A stretch of DNA of 64,000 bases, from NCBI RefSeq assembly GCF_000519325.1, contig NZ_KI912613.1, positions 3,091,432-3,155,431 on the forward strand, given 5' to 3'. The number at the start of each line of letters is the position of its first letter. Position 1 is the stretch's first letter. The stretch comes from Patulibacter minatonensis DSM 18081 (lineage in GTDB: Bacteria > Actinomycetota > Thermoleophilia > Solirubrobacterales > Solirubrobacteraceae). Below are positions 53,617 to 62,361 of this stretch, piece after piece. A model generated the notes under the pieces. The model did not search any database. It worked only from the letters and a program-made list of their open reading frames with translations, and was not told the DNA's origin. Made by a program: the position numbers and the translations under genes.

Positions 53617-55017
53617 TCAGTCTCCGTCGCTCGCGCGGGGGAGCTCGCCCTCGGGACGAGGGACGAGCCGCGGCTGTTCGTGGTGGGGGGAGGAGGGGAC
53701 GTCCGGTGCGCCGACGCCGCGGTCCGAGTCCTCGGGTTCCGGGACCGGAGGGGCGGAGGGGAGGGTGGTCGTGTCGATCGCGAGCCGGGGGGGCGCCGCG
53801 CTGCGGTCGAGGCCCTGGTCCCACTCCCGGCCCGCGGTGGTGCGCAGGATGAACCGTGGTGTGAGGAACACCGTCCGCCGGCTCGCGGCGAGCCTGCCCC
53901 GACGTTCCTGCGTCAAGAGCATCGCGGCTTGGACCCCGAGCTCCTCGGCGAGGATGTCGACGGTCGCGTCGACAGCGTGCCACGCGACGACCGGAACCTG
54001 GCCGGAGTCGTCGGGCGTGCCGTTGCAGCCGACGATGAACATCCTCGCCCGGAGTTCTGGGGCCTCTTGCAACGTCAGCATGTGCAGGGCCATCGCGTTC
54101 TCGTCGTCGGCACAGTAGACGGCCGTCACCCCGGCGCGGCCCCGGACGTCCTCGAGCGTTTCGCGGCAGCGTTGTGCGTCCGGCGTCCAGGAGTCGATCG
54201 GCCGGAGCGTGCACCGCCCGAGTTGCCCCGCCCGGGCGACTTCGTAGAGGATGTTCCTGCTGCGCTCCTCACCCGGGTAGCTCGACTCCGGTCCGTTCCA
54301 GAGGATGCAGCTCCGCGAGCTGTCCGCCGCGAGCCAGCGTCCGAGGAACTCTCCGATGACGAGCCCGCTCGCGTCGAACTTGGGCGAGACGAACCGGGGC
54401 GGCTCGACCCCGATGTCGCGGAAGACGTGGTTCGGCGGCTTGGTGTCCGCGACGACTACGAACGTCCCGTCGCGGATCAGGCGGGCGACGACGTTCCACA
54501 ACGCTGGGGAGTTGCCCGCCGGGATGAGGATCAGGGCGTCGAGGTCCTGCTCCTCGGCGCGCTCGAGCTGGCGGATCTGCCAGTCCAGAGCGCCGTCCGC
54601 GGACTGCGTCCCGGTGTTGCGGAACTCGGTCTTCCAGCTCCGCGGGTCGATGTTCAGGTGGCGCTCCACGCCTCGGCCGATGGCCTTCCCGAACTGGTGG
54701 GCCCGGTAGTCGAGGAGCAGGACCTCGCGGGTGCGGCCCTCCCTGGACCGGACCTCCGCGCCCCAGGCGAGCACCATCGCGAGGACCAGGCCGACGACCA
54801 TCGAGTTGGTGCCCGAGTCGACGCCTGCGACGGCGAGGATGGTGAAGAGGACGAGGCCGACGCCGGACGTCGCCCCGAACAGGAGGAAGAGGCTCAACCG
54901 CCGCTCCCGCACGCGGGACGCGCCGCTCGTCCGCCATTGCGCCAGGCCGACGCCGATGCGGCGCAGCGAGACGCCGGGTGGACGCCCCGCCCCATCTTCG
55001 GGTGTCGAACGTTTCAC
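53617..55017 (-). CDS. Membrane-tethered sugar-binding (Peripla_BP_4/RbsB-like) protein
   Basis: A 466-aa protein. A basic start (about 1-40) precedes two adjacent hydrophobic helices (LSLFLLFGATSGVGLVLFTILAVAGV and TNSMVVGLVLAMVLAWGA) with only a short loop. Then comes a sugar-binding domain like RbsB or LacI effector domains (LDALILIPAGNSPALWNVV, GTFVVVADT, VTAVYCADDENAMALH, VGCNGTPDDSGQV), and a disordered Pro-rich tail. No lipobox and no permease gene were found. Positive residues lie before helix 1 and after helix 2, so the binding domain is predicted to face the cytoplasm. GTG overlaps the opcA stop (GTGA). It may be a sensor; this is inference. Confidence 0.75.
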   Translation of the reverse strand: MKRSTPEDGAGRPPGVSLRRIGVGLAQWRTSGASRVRERRLSLFLLFGATSGVGLVLFTILAVAGVDSGTNSMVVGLVLAMVLAWGAEVRSREGRTREVLLLDYRAHQFGKAIGRGVERHLNIDPRSWKTEFRNTGTQSADGALDWQIRQLERAEEQDLDALILIPAGNSPALWNVVARLIRDGTFVVVADTKPPNHVFRDIGVEPPRFVSPKFDASGLVIGEFLGRWLAADSSRSCILWNGPESSYPGEERSRNILYEVARAGQLGRCTLRPIDSWTPDAQRCRETLEDVRGRAGVTAVYCADDENAMALHMLTLQEAPELRARMFIVGCNGTPDDSGQVPVVAWHAVDATVDILAEELGVQAAMLLTQERRGRLAASRRTVFLTPRFILRTTAGREWDQGLDRSAAPPRLAIDTTTLPSAPPVPEPEDSDRGVGAPDVPSSPHHEQPRLVPRPEGELPRASDGD

Positions 55018-56126
55018 GAGCACGAGAGCAGCCTCCGGGCTGTGGCGAGGGCGCCGATGTAGCCGTCGTCCGGGACGAGGGTACGACGGAGCGCCCTCCC
55101 GAGCACCCCGGCCTCCCCGCGGGAGGCCCCGAGGACGGTCCACTGACGTTCGGTGGACGAGTGCTCCAGGGCGGCGGAGTACACGTCGGTGCGGGCGGCG
55201 CGCAGCCCCCCGCGGCCGCGGTCCAGCGCGAACGACGCGCCGTCCCGGGTGGTGAGCGTGGCGCCGGCCAGCCCCTGGACGCCGACGTCGGCGGGGCTGA
55301 GCCGCAGGCCGACCTCGTCCCCCGTCGCGTCGCGCGTGCGGCCGTGCTCGGGGACCCACCCCAGGCGGTCGCCGAGCCAGCCGAGGAACAGCCACGCGGC
55401 GGCCTCCGACCCGGGCTGGTGGCGGACCTGCACGTCGGAGATCCGCCACAGCTCGGGACGTCGTTGCACGGGCTCGAAGTGCGCGGCGAGCCGCTGCCGC
55501 CACGGCGTGGCGCGCAGCCACGACAGGTCGACGATCGAGAGCGCGTGCTCGTCGATCAGGTGCTGCGCGTCGTTCAGTCCGCTCGGCACGTCCGCGGCGT
55601 CGCCGGAGTCGAGCAGCACCGTCTGGCCGAGCTCGCCGAGCGCCTCGACCGCGACGTGGTGCCCGTGCGGGGCCCAGAGGAGCGTCGGGACGTCGGTCAT
55701 CACCATCGGGTCGACGATCGACGCCAGCCGCGTGAGGTGCCGTTCGGCGATGTCGACGGTGACCTGCTCGGTGGACGACTCCTCGGTGGTGCCCTCCTCG
55801 ACGGTGGCGACCGTGACCCGGGCGCTCAGGCGCGCGCGCCGGACGTGGACGCGGACGAGGATCGTGCGGGACGGGGCGTTGCGGCCGACGCCGTCCAGGC
55901 GCCGCGCGACCTCGCCGGTGAAGGCGGCGTCGACGACCACGACGAGGTTCAGCGCCCGCGCGGGCAACGCGCTGCGCCGCCGCCGGAAGCGCTCGTGCTC
56001 GAGCGCGCGCATCGCCTCCTCGACGGCGCCGGGGTCGACGTCGTCCTGCTGCCAGACGGTGTGCTCGACGGCGGTGGCGGAGCCGGGGACGGGCGGCGCC
56101 GCGCCGGTGCTCTCGGCGCCCGCCAT
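55014..56126 (-). CDS. opcA: OpcA, glucose-6-phosphate dehydrogenase assembly protein
   Basis: A 370-aa protein of the OpcA/YcbA-type family required for G6PDH activity in cyanobacteria and actinobacteria. The pattern RALNLVVVVDAAF, RTILVRVHVRR, EQVTVDIAERHLTRLASIVDPMVMTDVPTLLWAP and the repeated W and H residues fit. Its ATG shares a base with the zwf stop (TGATG). Gene order zwf-opcA is the standard actinobacterial one, here continued by a sugar-phosphorylase module rather than directly by pgl. Confidence 0.9.
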   Translation of the reverse strand: MAGAESTGAAPPVPGSATAVEHTVWQQDDVDPGAVEEAMRALEHERFRRRRSALPARALNLVVVVDAAFTGEVARRLDGVGRNAPSRTILVRVHVRRARLSARVTVATVEEGTTEESSTEQVTVDIAERHLTRLASIVDPMVMTDVPTLLWAPHGHHVAVEALGELGQTVLLDSGDAADVPSGLNDAQHLIDEHALSIVDLSWLRATPWRQRLAAHFEPVQRRPELWRISDVQVRHQPGSEAAAWLFLGWLGDRLGWVPEHGRTRDATGDEVGLRLSPADVGVQGLAGATLTTRDGASFALDRGRGGLRAARTDVYSAALEHSSTERQWTVLGASRGEAGVLGRALRRTLVPDDGYIGALATARRLLSCS

Positions 56127-57649
56127 CAGATGGCCCGCCAGCGGTCGCCCGGGAGCAGGATCCGCCGAGCGGTCCGCGGCCCGGACGACCCGGCGGGGTA
56201 CTCGTCCGGCGGCGCGGAGCTGCGGCCCCAGGCGGTCAGGATCGGGTCCATCACCGTCCACTGGGCCTCGACCTCGTCGGCACGCGTGAACAGCGTCGCG
56301 TCGCCGCGCATGGCGTCGGTGATCAGCCGCTCGTACGCCTCAGGGGACGCCGACAGGAACGCGGTGCCGTACGAGAAGTCCATCGTCACCGGCCGCAGGT
56401 TCATGCCGGAGCCCGGGACCTTCGCGGCGAGCTTGATCGAGACGTGCTCGTCCGGCTGGATCGAGAAGACGATCTGGTTGGGCTCGACGACCGCCCCGTC
56501 GAACGCGTTGTGCGGGACGGGCTTCAGCGTCACCGCGATCTCGGTCAGCTTGCGCGAGATCCGCTTGCCGGTCCGGATGTAGAACGGGACGCCCGCCCAG
56601 CGCCAGGTGTCGACCTCGAGCCGGAGCGCGACGAACGTCTCGGTCGTCGACGTCTCGGGGACGTCGGGCTCCTCGAGGTAGCCGCGGACCTCCTCGCCGC
56701 CGATCGACCCCGGGCCGTAGCGGCCGCGGACGGCGATCTCCTCGATGCGGTCGGGGTCGATCGGGGTGATCGCCCGCAGCACCTTGACCTTCTCGGTGCG
56801 GATGTCGTCCGCGGTGAAGGTCGTCGGGGGCTCCATCGCGAGGTTGCAGAGCAGCTGGAGGAGGTGGTTCTGGACGAGGTCCCGCAGCGCACCCGAGGTG
56901 TCGTAGTAGCCGGCCCGACCGCCGACGCCGACGGACTCGCCCGCGGTGATCTGCACGGACTGGATGTGGTTGCGGTTCCAGATCGGCTCGAACAGGCCGT
57001 TCGCGAAGCGCAGCGCCAGGAGGTTCTGGACCGTCTCCTTCCCGAGGTAGTGGTCGATCCGGTAGACCTGCTCCTCGCGCAGGACCTTGAGGATGCGGGC
57101 GTTGAGGGCGAGGGCCTCCGCCTTCGTCGTGCCGAACGGCTTCTCGACGATCACGCGGACGTCGGAGCCCGAGCGGTCCGACAGGCCGTGGACGCCCAGC
57201 TGCTCGATGATCGTCCCGAAGAACCGCGGGGCCGTCGAGAGGTAGAAGATCCGGTTCAGCCGCTGCCCCGCGCGGTCGTCGAGGGCCTTCAGCCGCGGGG
57301 CGAGCTCCGCGTAGGCGGCGTCCTCCTCGAAGCCGCCGGAGACGAACGAGATCGTCGACAGGAACGTCTCCAGCACGAGCTCGTCGCACGGACGGCGCGA
57401 GTTCCTCGTGACGGCCTCGCGGACGAGCTCGCGGTACTGCTCGTCCGTCAGGTCGTCCATCGCGACCGCGACGAGCCCGAACCGCTCCGGCAGCGCCCCG
57501 TCGTGCGCCAGGTTGTAGAGCGCCGGCAGGAGCTTGAGCTTCGACAGGTTCCCGGTGCCGCCGAAGATCACGAGGACCGACGACGGCGGGGGCAGCTGGT
57601 CGAGGCCCTCGCCGAGGGGGTTGTCGTCGGGCGGGGAGGCGGGCGTCAT
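56126..57649 (-). CDS. zwf: Glucose-6-phosphate 1-dehydrogenase
   Basis: A 507-aa NAD(P)-dependent enzyme, first step of the oxidative pentose phosphate pathway. The active-site RIDHYLGKE, EKPFG and PFYIRTGKRI are intact. The Rossmann motif reads GGTGNLSKLK (about 30-39), where GASGDLxxRK or GGTGDL is usual, so the Asp is Asn. The ATG lies 27 bases after the gnd stop. The final residues (RRILLPGDRWRAI) end in TGATG with opcA. Confidence 0.94.
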   Translation of the reverse strand: MTPASPPDDNPLGEGLDQLPPPSSVLVIFGGTGNLSKLKLLPALYNLAHDGALPERFGLVAVAMDDLTDEQYRELVREAVTRNSRRPCDELVLETFLSTISFVSGGFEEDAAYAELAPRLKALDDRAGQRLNRIFYLSTAPRFFGTIIEQLGVHGLSDRSGSDVRVIVEKPFGTTKAEALALNARILKVLREEQVYRIDHYLGKETVQNLLALRFANGLFEPIWNRNHIQSVQITAGESVGVGGRAGYYDTSGALRDLVQNHLLQLLCNLAMEPPTTFTADDIRTEKVKVLRAITPIDPDRIEEIAVRGRYGPGSIGGEEVRGYLEEPDVPETSTTETFVALRLEVDTWRWAGVPFYIRTGKRISRKLTEIAVTLKPVPHNAFDGAVVEPNQIVFSIQPDEHVSIKLAAKVPGSGMNLRPVTMDFSYGTAFLSASPEAYERLITDAMRGDATLFTRADEVEAQWTVMDPILTAWGRSSAPPDEYPAGSSGPRTARRILLPGDRWRAI

Positions 57650-57676
57650 GCGGGCGGGGCGGCCGAGCCGGAGCGC

Positions 57677-58615
57677 TCAGTCGTTCCGCTTGACGGCGTG
57701 GCCGCCGAACTGGTTCCGGAGCGCGGCGAGCACCTTGGAGCCGTAGTCGTCCTCGGTCCGGGACGCGAACCGGGAGTACAGCGACGCGGTGATGACCGGG
57801 AGCGGCACGCTCTCGTCGAGCGCGGCCTCGATCGTCCAGCGGCCCTCGCCGGAGTCGTCGACCCACGGCTGCAGGGCGTCGAGCCCGGTGCCCTCCTGCT
57901 CGAACGCGCGGGCGGAGAGCTCGTTGAGCCACGACCGCACGACGGAGCCCTGCTCCCAGAGGTGCGCCACGCGGGCGAGGTCGAGCTCCGGGTTGTTCTT
58001 GTGCAGGAGCGCGAAGCCCTCGGCGAACGCCTGCATCATCCCGTATTCGATGCCGTTGTGGACCATCTTCACGTAGTGGCCCGAGCCGGAGCCGCCGACG
58101 TGCTCCCAGCCGCGCTCGCCGATCACGTGGCGCGACTTCTCGGACGTCTCGGGCGCCAGCGAGTCGAGCACGGGGGAGAGCGTCTCGACGGCCTCCGACG
58201 GGCCGCCGACCATCATGCAGTAGCCGACGTCGAGGCCCCACACGCCGCCGGAGGTGCCGACGTCCAGGTAGTGGATGCCCGCGCCGGAGAGCTCCTCGGC
58301 GCGCGCGGCGTCCTCGCTCCAGCGGCTGTTCCCGCCGTCGATGATGACGTCGCCCTTCGACAGGAGCTTCCCGAGCGCCTGGACGGTCGAGATCGTCGGG
58401 TCGCCGTGCGGGACCATGACCCACACGTGGCGCGGGGCCTCCAGCCCGGCGACGAGGTCCTCCAGCGAGGAGACGGCGCGCGCGCCGGTCTCCTCCGCCA
58501 GGGATGCGGCGAGGTCGGCGTCGCGGTCGTATGCGACGACGTCGTGGTCGTCGCGGCGGAGGCGGCGGACCATGTTGCCACCCATCTTGCCGAGTCCGAC
58601 GAAGGCGATCTGCAT
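57677..58615 (-). CDS. gnd: 6-phosphogluconate dehydrogenase, decarboxylating, short type
   Basis: A 312-aa enzyme giving ribulose 5-phosphate. The N-terminal Rossmann motif GLGKMGGNMVRRL, NSRWSEDA, DVGTSGGVWGLDVGYCMMVGG and HNGIEYGMMQAFAEG are the family signatures. The short length indicates the NAD-linked GntZ/YqeC-like type rather than the 470-aa form. The ATG shares a base with the pgi stop (TGATG). Confidence 0.93.
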   Translation of the reverse strand: MQIAFVGLGKMGGNMVRRLRRDDHDVVAYDRDADLAASLAEETGARAVSSLEDLVAGLEAPRHVWVMVPHGDPTISTVQALGKLLSKGDVIIDGGNSRWSEDAARAEELSGAGIHYLDVGTSGGVWGLDVGYCMMVGGPSEAVETLSPVLDSLAPETSEKSRHVIGERGWEHVGGSGSGHYVKMVHNGIEYGMMQAFAEGFALLHKNNPELDLARVAHLWEQGSVVRSWLNELSARAFEQEGTGLDALQPWVDDSGEGRWTIEAALDESVPLPVITASLYSRFASRTEDDYGSKVLAALRNQFGGHAVKRND

Positions 58616-60285
58616 CAGGAGTCCTCCTTGATGGCGGTGGTGAGGTCGGCGAGGCTCGTGAGCCAGTCGCTGCCCAGGCTGACCCGCAGCACGGGCCGGT
58701 CGTGGGCGCCGAGGGTGCGCAGGTCGCCCTGCGACTGGGCGTGGAAGAGCGTGCGGAACGACGTCGTCGGGTTCGTCGGCTCGTCGTCGGACGCGGGCGC
58801 CGGGATCGTGCGCTCGGCCCGCGGGTCGTGCTCGAGGATCAGGTACCGGCCGACGGCCGGCCCGCCCTTGTGGAGCTGCCCGGTGGAGTGCAGGTAGCGC
58901 GGCCCGAAGCCGGTCGTGATCGCGGCGTCGGTGCGGCCGGCGAGCGCGGTGCGCAGGCGCCCGACCTCGGACGCCGCCGAGGCGCTCGGGGGCAGGTACG
59001 CCAGGATCGCCAGGTACTCGGGCGCGGCGAGCCCGTCGACGAACGCGAGCACCGCCTCCGGGTCGACGTCGTCGGCGCCCGGGATCGGGGTGCCCGCGGC
59101 GACCTCGGCGAGGACCTCCTTCGTGGCGTCCTTCGCCGCCTGCACGTCGGGCTGGTCGAACGGGTTGATCCCGAGGCCCCAGCCGACGACCGCGGTGGCG
59201 ACCTCCGCGATCGCGAAGGCCGCGCCCAGGGCCTCGTCGCCCTCGACGACGAGTTCCAGCACGGGGACCCCGGCGTCCGTGGACTCGGTGATCGCGGCCT
59301 CGAGGTCCGCGTCCTCGCCGCTGCCGCGCAGGACGAGGAGCTGGCGGTCCTTCGCGACGGTCGGCAGGCGCCCGAGGTCGGCGGCAGGGTCGTCGACGAC
59401 CGGCAGGACGCCGTGCCCGTGCTTGCCCGTCGACTCGGCGACGAGCTGCTCGAGCCACAGCCCGAACGAGCCGAGCCGCTCGTCCTGGACGCGGAGCGCG
59501 AGCTTGTCGCGTCCGGTCTTCGCGAGCGCCGAGATCGCGGCGCCCAGGCGGACGGCCGGGTTCTCGTCGACCGGGGCGTGCGAGGACTCGATCGCCCGTG
59601 CGCCGCCGTGCAGCAGCGCGCCGAGGTCGGCCCCGGTGAGGGCGGCCGGGACGGTCCCGAACGGCGAGAGCGCGCTGTAGCGCCCGCCGATCTCGGGATC
59701 GCCGTGGAAGATCGCGCGGAAGCCGTGGACCTGCGCGATCGCCTCGAGCCCCGACCCGGGGTCCGTGACCGCGACGAACGCCTTCCCGTCGGGGTTCAGC
59801 GACCAGTAGTGCCGGAACAGCGACAGCGTCTCGAGCGTGCCGCCGGACTTCGTCGAGACGAGGACGAGGGTCCGCTCGGGCTCGATCGCGGCGTCGACGG
59901 TCGCGACCGCGTCGGGGTCCGTCGAGTCGAGCATCCGCAGGCGCAGCCGGCCGTTCTGCGGGCCGCTCCAGTGCCAGACGACCTCCGGGGCCAGCGACGA
60001 GCCGCCCATGCCGACGAGGACGACGTCGGTGTAGCCCTCCGACGCGACGGTGGCGGCGAGGTCCTCGAGCGTCGTCCGGTCCTCGAGGCCGTGCCCCGGT
60101 GCGTCGAGCCACCCCAGGCGGTCGGCGACCTCGGCCTGCCCGGCGGGACCCCAGAGCGTGTCGTCGCGGTCCCGGAGGCGCTCCGGCACGCGCTCCTCGG
60201 CGGCGCGCCGGACCTCGGCGTCGACGGCCTGGCGCTGGTCGTCGGTGAGTCGCCAGCGGAGGGCGGGGGGCGTCGGGTCGCTCAT
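58615..60285 (-). CDS. pgi: Glucose-6-phosphate isomerase, actinobacterial single-chain type
   Basis: A 556-aa isomerase with GMGGSSLAPEV, LVSTKSGGTLET, FRAIFHGDPEIGGRYSALSPFG and, near the end, PRYLHSTGQLHKGGP. The sequence is closest in pattern to the isomerase half of transaldolase/glucose-6-phosphate isomerase fusions; the transaldolase part is absent. The ATG overlaps the glucokinase stop (ATGA) and the stop is TGATG with gnd, so translation is coupled on both sides. Confidence 0.92.
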   Translation of the reverse strand: MSDPTPPALRWRLTDDQRQAVDAEVRRAAEERVPERLRDRDDTLWGPAGQAEVADRLGWLDAPGHGLEDRTTLEDLAATVASEGYTDVVLVGMGGSSLAPEVVWHWSGPQNGRLRLRMLDSTDPDAVATVDAAIEPERTLVLVSTKSGGTLETLSLFRHYWSLNPDGKAFVAVTDPGSGLEAIAQVHGFRAIFHGDPEIGGRYSALSPFGTVPAALTGADLGALLHGGARAIESSHAPVDENPAVRLGAAISALAKTGRDKLALRVQDERLGSFGLWLEQLVAESTGKHGHGVLPVVDDPAADLGRLPTVAKDRQLLVLRGSGEDADLEAAITESTDAGVPVLELVVEGDEALGAAFAIAEVATAVVGWGLGINPFDQPDVQAAKDATKEVLAEVAAGTPIPGADDVDPEAVLAFVDGLAAPEYLAILAYLPPSASAASEVGRLRTALAGRTDAAITTGFGPRYLHSTGQLHKGGPAVGRYLILEHDPRAERTIPAPASDDEPTNPTTSFRTLFHAQSQGDLRTLGAHDRPVLRVSLGSDWLTSLADLTTAIKEDS

Positions 60286-61199
60286 CGGGACGGGACCTCC
60301 TCGAGTCGGGCAAGCAGTGCGGCGCCGCGGAGCCCGGCCTGGGGGCCGTGAACGGCGACGCGGATCTCGGTCTCGGTGCCGAGACCGGGGAGCAGGAGCC
60401 GGTGGGCGGCCTCGCGGGCGGGGCCCACCAGGAGCTCGCCGGCGCGGGACACGCCCCCGCCGACGACGACGGCCTCGGGCTCCAGCAGCGTGATGACCGC
60501 GGCGATGCCGACCCCGAGGCGCTCGCCGAGGATCCGCAGGCCGTCGATCGCCTGCTCGTCGCCCCGCTCGGCGGCGTCGGTCAGCGCGGGACCGTCGGCG
60601 AAGCCGCGCTCGCGGGCCAGCCGATCGAGCGCCCGGCCGCTGGCCCAGTGCTCGAGCGAGCTGGGCAGCGGAGCGTCGCCGGCGGCCGGCGCGCCGGCGG
60701 TCAGGTCGGCACCGACCGTCAGGTGGCCGAGCTCGAACGCCGAGGTGCGCGCGCCGTGCAGGGGCCGACCGTCGAGCACGGCGCCGCCACCGATGCCGGT
60801 CCCGACGGTCACGCAGACGAGCGAGCGGTGCAGGAGCTGCAGGTCCTCGTCCCAGGCCTCCGACAGGGCGGCGAGGTTGGCGTCGTTGTCCACGTGGACG
60901 GGAACGCCGAGGCGATCCGCGAGCTCGTCGCGCAGCGCGACGTCGCGGAACGCCGCGATGTTCACGCTCGAGACGACGCGGCCGTCGGAGATCCGCACGA
61001 CCGACGGGACGCCGATCCCGACGCCGTCGACGGGGCCGAGCTCCCCGACGAGCCGCACGATCTGCGCGAGCAGGGCTTCGGGCTCGTCGACCGCGGTCGG
61101 TTCGAGCCCCCGGGGGGTGAGTGTGGTGCCGTCGAGCAGGCCGACGGCGACCTTCGTGCCTCCGACGTCGACTCCCGCGGTACGGGCCGTGCGATCCAT
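60282..61199 (-). CDS. ROK-family sugar kinase, probable glucokinase
   Basis: A 305-aa ROK protein heading the operon. The ATP motif GVDVGGTKVAVGLLDG, the catalytic DNDANLAALSEA, GTGIGGGAVLDG and the ELGH segment are present. The usual zinc motif CxCGxxGCxE after ELGH is missing: the region reads HLTVGADLTAGAPAAGDAPLPSSLEHWASG with no Cys. Glucokinase is likely from context (it precedes pgi). The ATG lies 7 bases after TGC-GAACCT (61215-61207). Confidence 0.87.
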   Translation of the reverse strand: MDRTARTAGVDVGGTKVAVGLLDGTTLTPRGLEPTAVDEPEALLAQIVRLVGELGPVDGVGIGVPSVVRISDGRVVSSVNIAAFRDVALRDELADRLGVPVHVDNDANLAALSEAWDEDLQLLHRSLVCVTVGTGIGGGAVLDGRPLHGARTSAFELGHLTVGADLTAGAPAAGDAPLPSSLEHWASGRALDRLARERGFADGPALTDAAERGDEQAIDGLRILGERLGVGIAAVITLLEPEAVVVGGGVSRAGELLVGPAREAAHRLLLPGLGTETEIRVAVHGPQAGLRGAALLARLEEVPSR

Positions 61200-61206
61200 C
61201 CCGGCG

Positions 61207-61215
61207 AGGTTCGCA
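61207..61215 (-). promoter_or_regulatory. Extended -10 promoter of the carbohydrate operon
   Basis: TGC-GAACCT on the minus strand ends 7 bases before the ATG of the kinase gene. No Shine-Dalgarno sequence lies between, so the operon probably begins with a leaderless start. Confidence 0.55.
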
Positions 61216-61392
61216 CATCACCGACGCCCTTCCGGTGTCCGCGGGTGAAGATCCCCGACGACCGGCGTTGGACGCTCGCGCAGGACCCGGCCCCGGCGGA
61301 CGCGCTTGCCGCGCCCGGCGAGCGGGAGCGCGCCGGACGGGTCCGGCGACCGGACGACAACCTTTCCGCGCGGTCGCGCGTACTCTGCGGTG

Positions 61393-62310
61393 ATGGTGTC
61401 ACGCACGGTGCCCGACCGGATCCTCCTGACCGGTGCCACCGGTTCGATCGGGGGACGACTGCTGCCCGGCCTGCTCGGGGACCGGCAGGGCGGCGCGGCG
61501 ATCCGCGCGCTCGTGCGCGACCCGGCGCGCGCACGGCTGCCCGAGGGCGTCGAGACCGCGAAGGGCGACGTCTTCGCCGGCGAGGGTCTCGACGCCGCGC
61601 TCGAGGGCGTCGACGTCGCCTACTACCTGATCCACGCGATGGGCCGCGGCAACAAGGGCGACTTCGCCGACCTCGACCGCCGCGGCGCCTGGGCCTTCGG
61701 CGAGGCGGCGGAGCGGGCCGGGGTCCGTCGCATCGTCTACCTGGGCGGCCTCGGCGGGAAGCAGGCGGAGGAGTCGCACCACCTCCAGAGCCGGGCCGAG
61801 GTCGCGAAGATCCTGGCCCGCCACGTCCCCGAGCCCGTGCACGCCCGCGCGGCGATGGTGATCGCCCCCGACAGCCAGTCGTTCGTGATCCTCAAGCACC
61901 TCGTCGACCGGCTGCCGGTGATGGTGTGCCCGAAGTGGGTCTCCACGCGCAGCCAGCCGATCGCCGCGCGCGACGTGACCGCCGCGCTGCTCGCGCTGAG
62001 CACCGTCGACGACGTGCCGGGCGAGGTCCAGCTCGGCGGCGCCGAGGTCCTCACGTACCGCGAGATGATGCTGCGGACGGCCGACGCGCTGGAGCGCCGC
62101 CGTCCGCCGATGGTCCCGGTGCCGTTCATGACGCCGCGGCTGTCGTCGCTCTGGGTCAGCCTCTTCGGCGGGGTCGAGTACCCGCTCGTCCGACCGCTGG
62201 TCGAGGGCCTCCGCGCGGAGATGATCGTCACCGCCCCGCCGCCGGACGGGGTCAACGACGCACCGCTCGGCTTCGACGCCGCGGTCGCCGAGGCGCTCGC
62301 GGACGACTGA
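61393..62310 (+). CDS. NAD(P)-binding, NmrA/atypical SDR-like protein
   Basis: A 305-aa Rossmann protein with LLTGATGSIGGRLLPGLL at the N-terminus and VAYYLIHAMGRGNKGDFADLDRRGAWAFGEAAERAGVRRIVYLGGLGG in the middle; the Y-x3-K dyad is missing, as in non-catalytic or atypical SDR5 members. The C-terminal 120 residues carry a REMM segment and YPLVRPLVEGLRAEMIV. ATG follows TACTCT (61381-61386) by 6 bases. Function unknown; related proteins are annotated as NAD(P)H-binding or epimerase-like. Confidence 0.85.
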   Translation: MVSRTVPDRILLTGATGSIGGRLLPGLLGDRQGGAAIRALVRDPARARLPEGVETAKGDVFAGEGLDAALEGVDVAYYLIHAMGRGNKGDFADLDRRGAWAFGEAAERAGVRRIVYLGGLGGKQAEESHHLQSRAEVAKILARHVPEPVHARAAMVIAPDSQSFVILKHLVDRLPVMVCPKWVSTRSQPIAARDVTAALLALSTVDDVPGEVQLGGAEVLTYREMMLRTADALERRRPPMVPVPFMTPRLSSLWVSLFGGVEYPLVRPLVEGLRAEMIVTAPPPDGVNDAPLGFDAAVAEALADD

Positions 62311-62361
62311 TCGGGCCGCCGGGCGTGCCCTGCGCGTCCGTGGCTGCTTGACTCCATCCCG

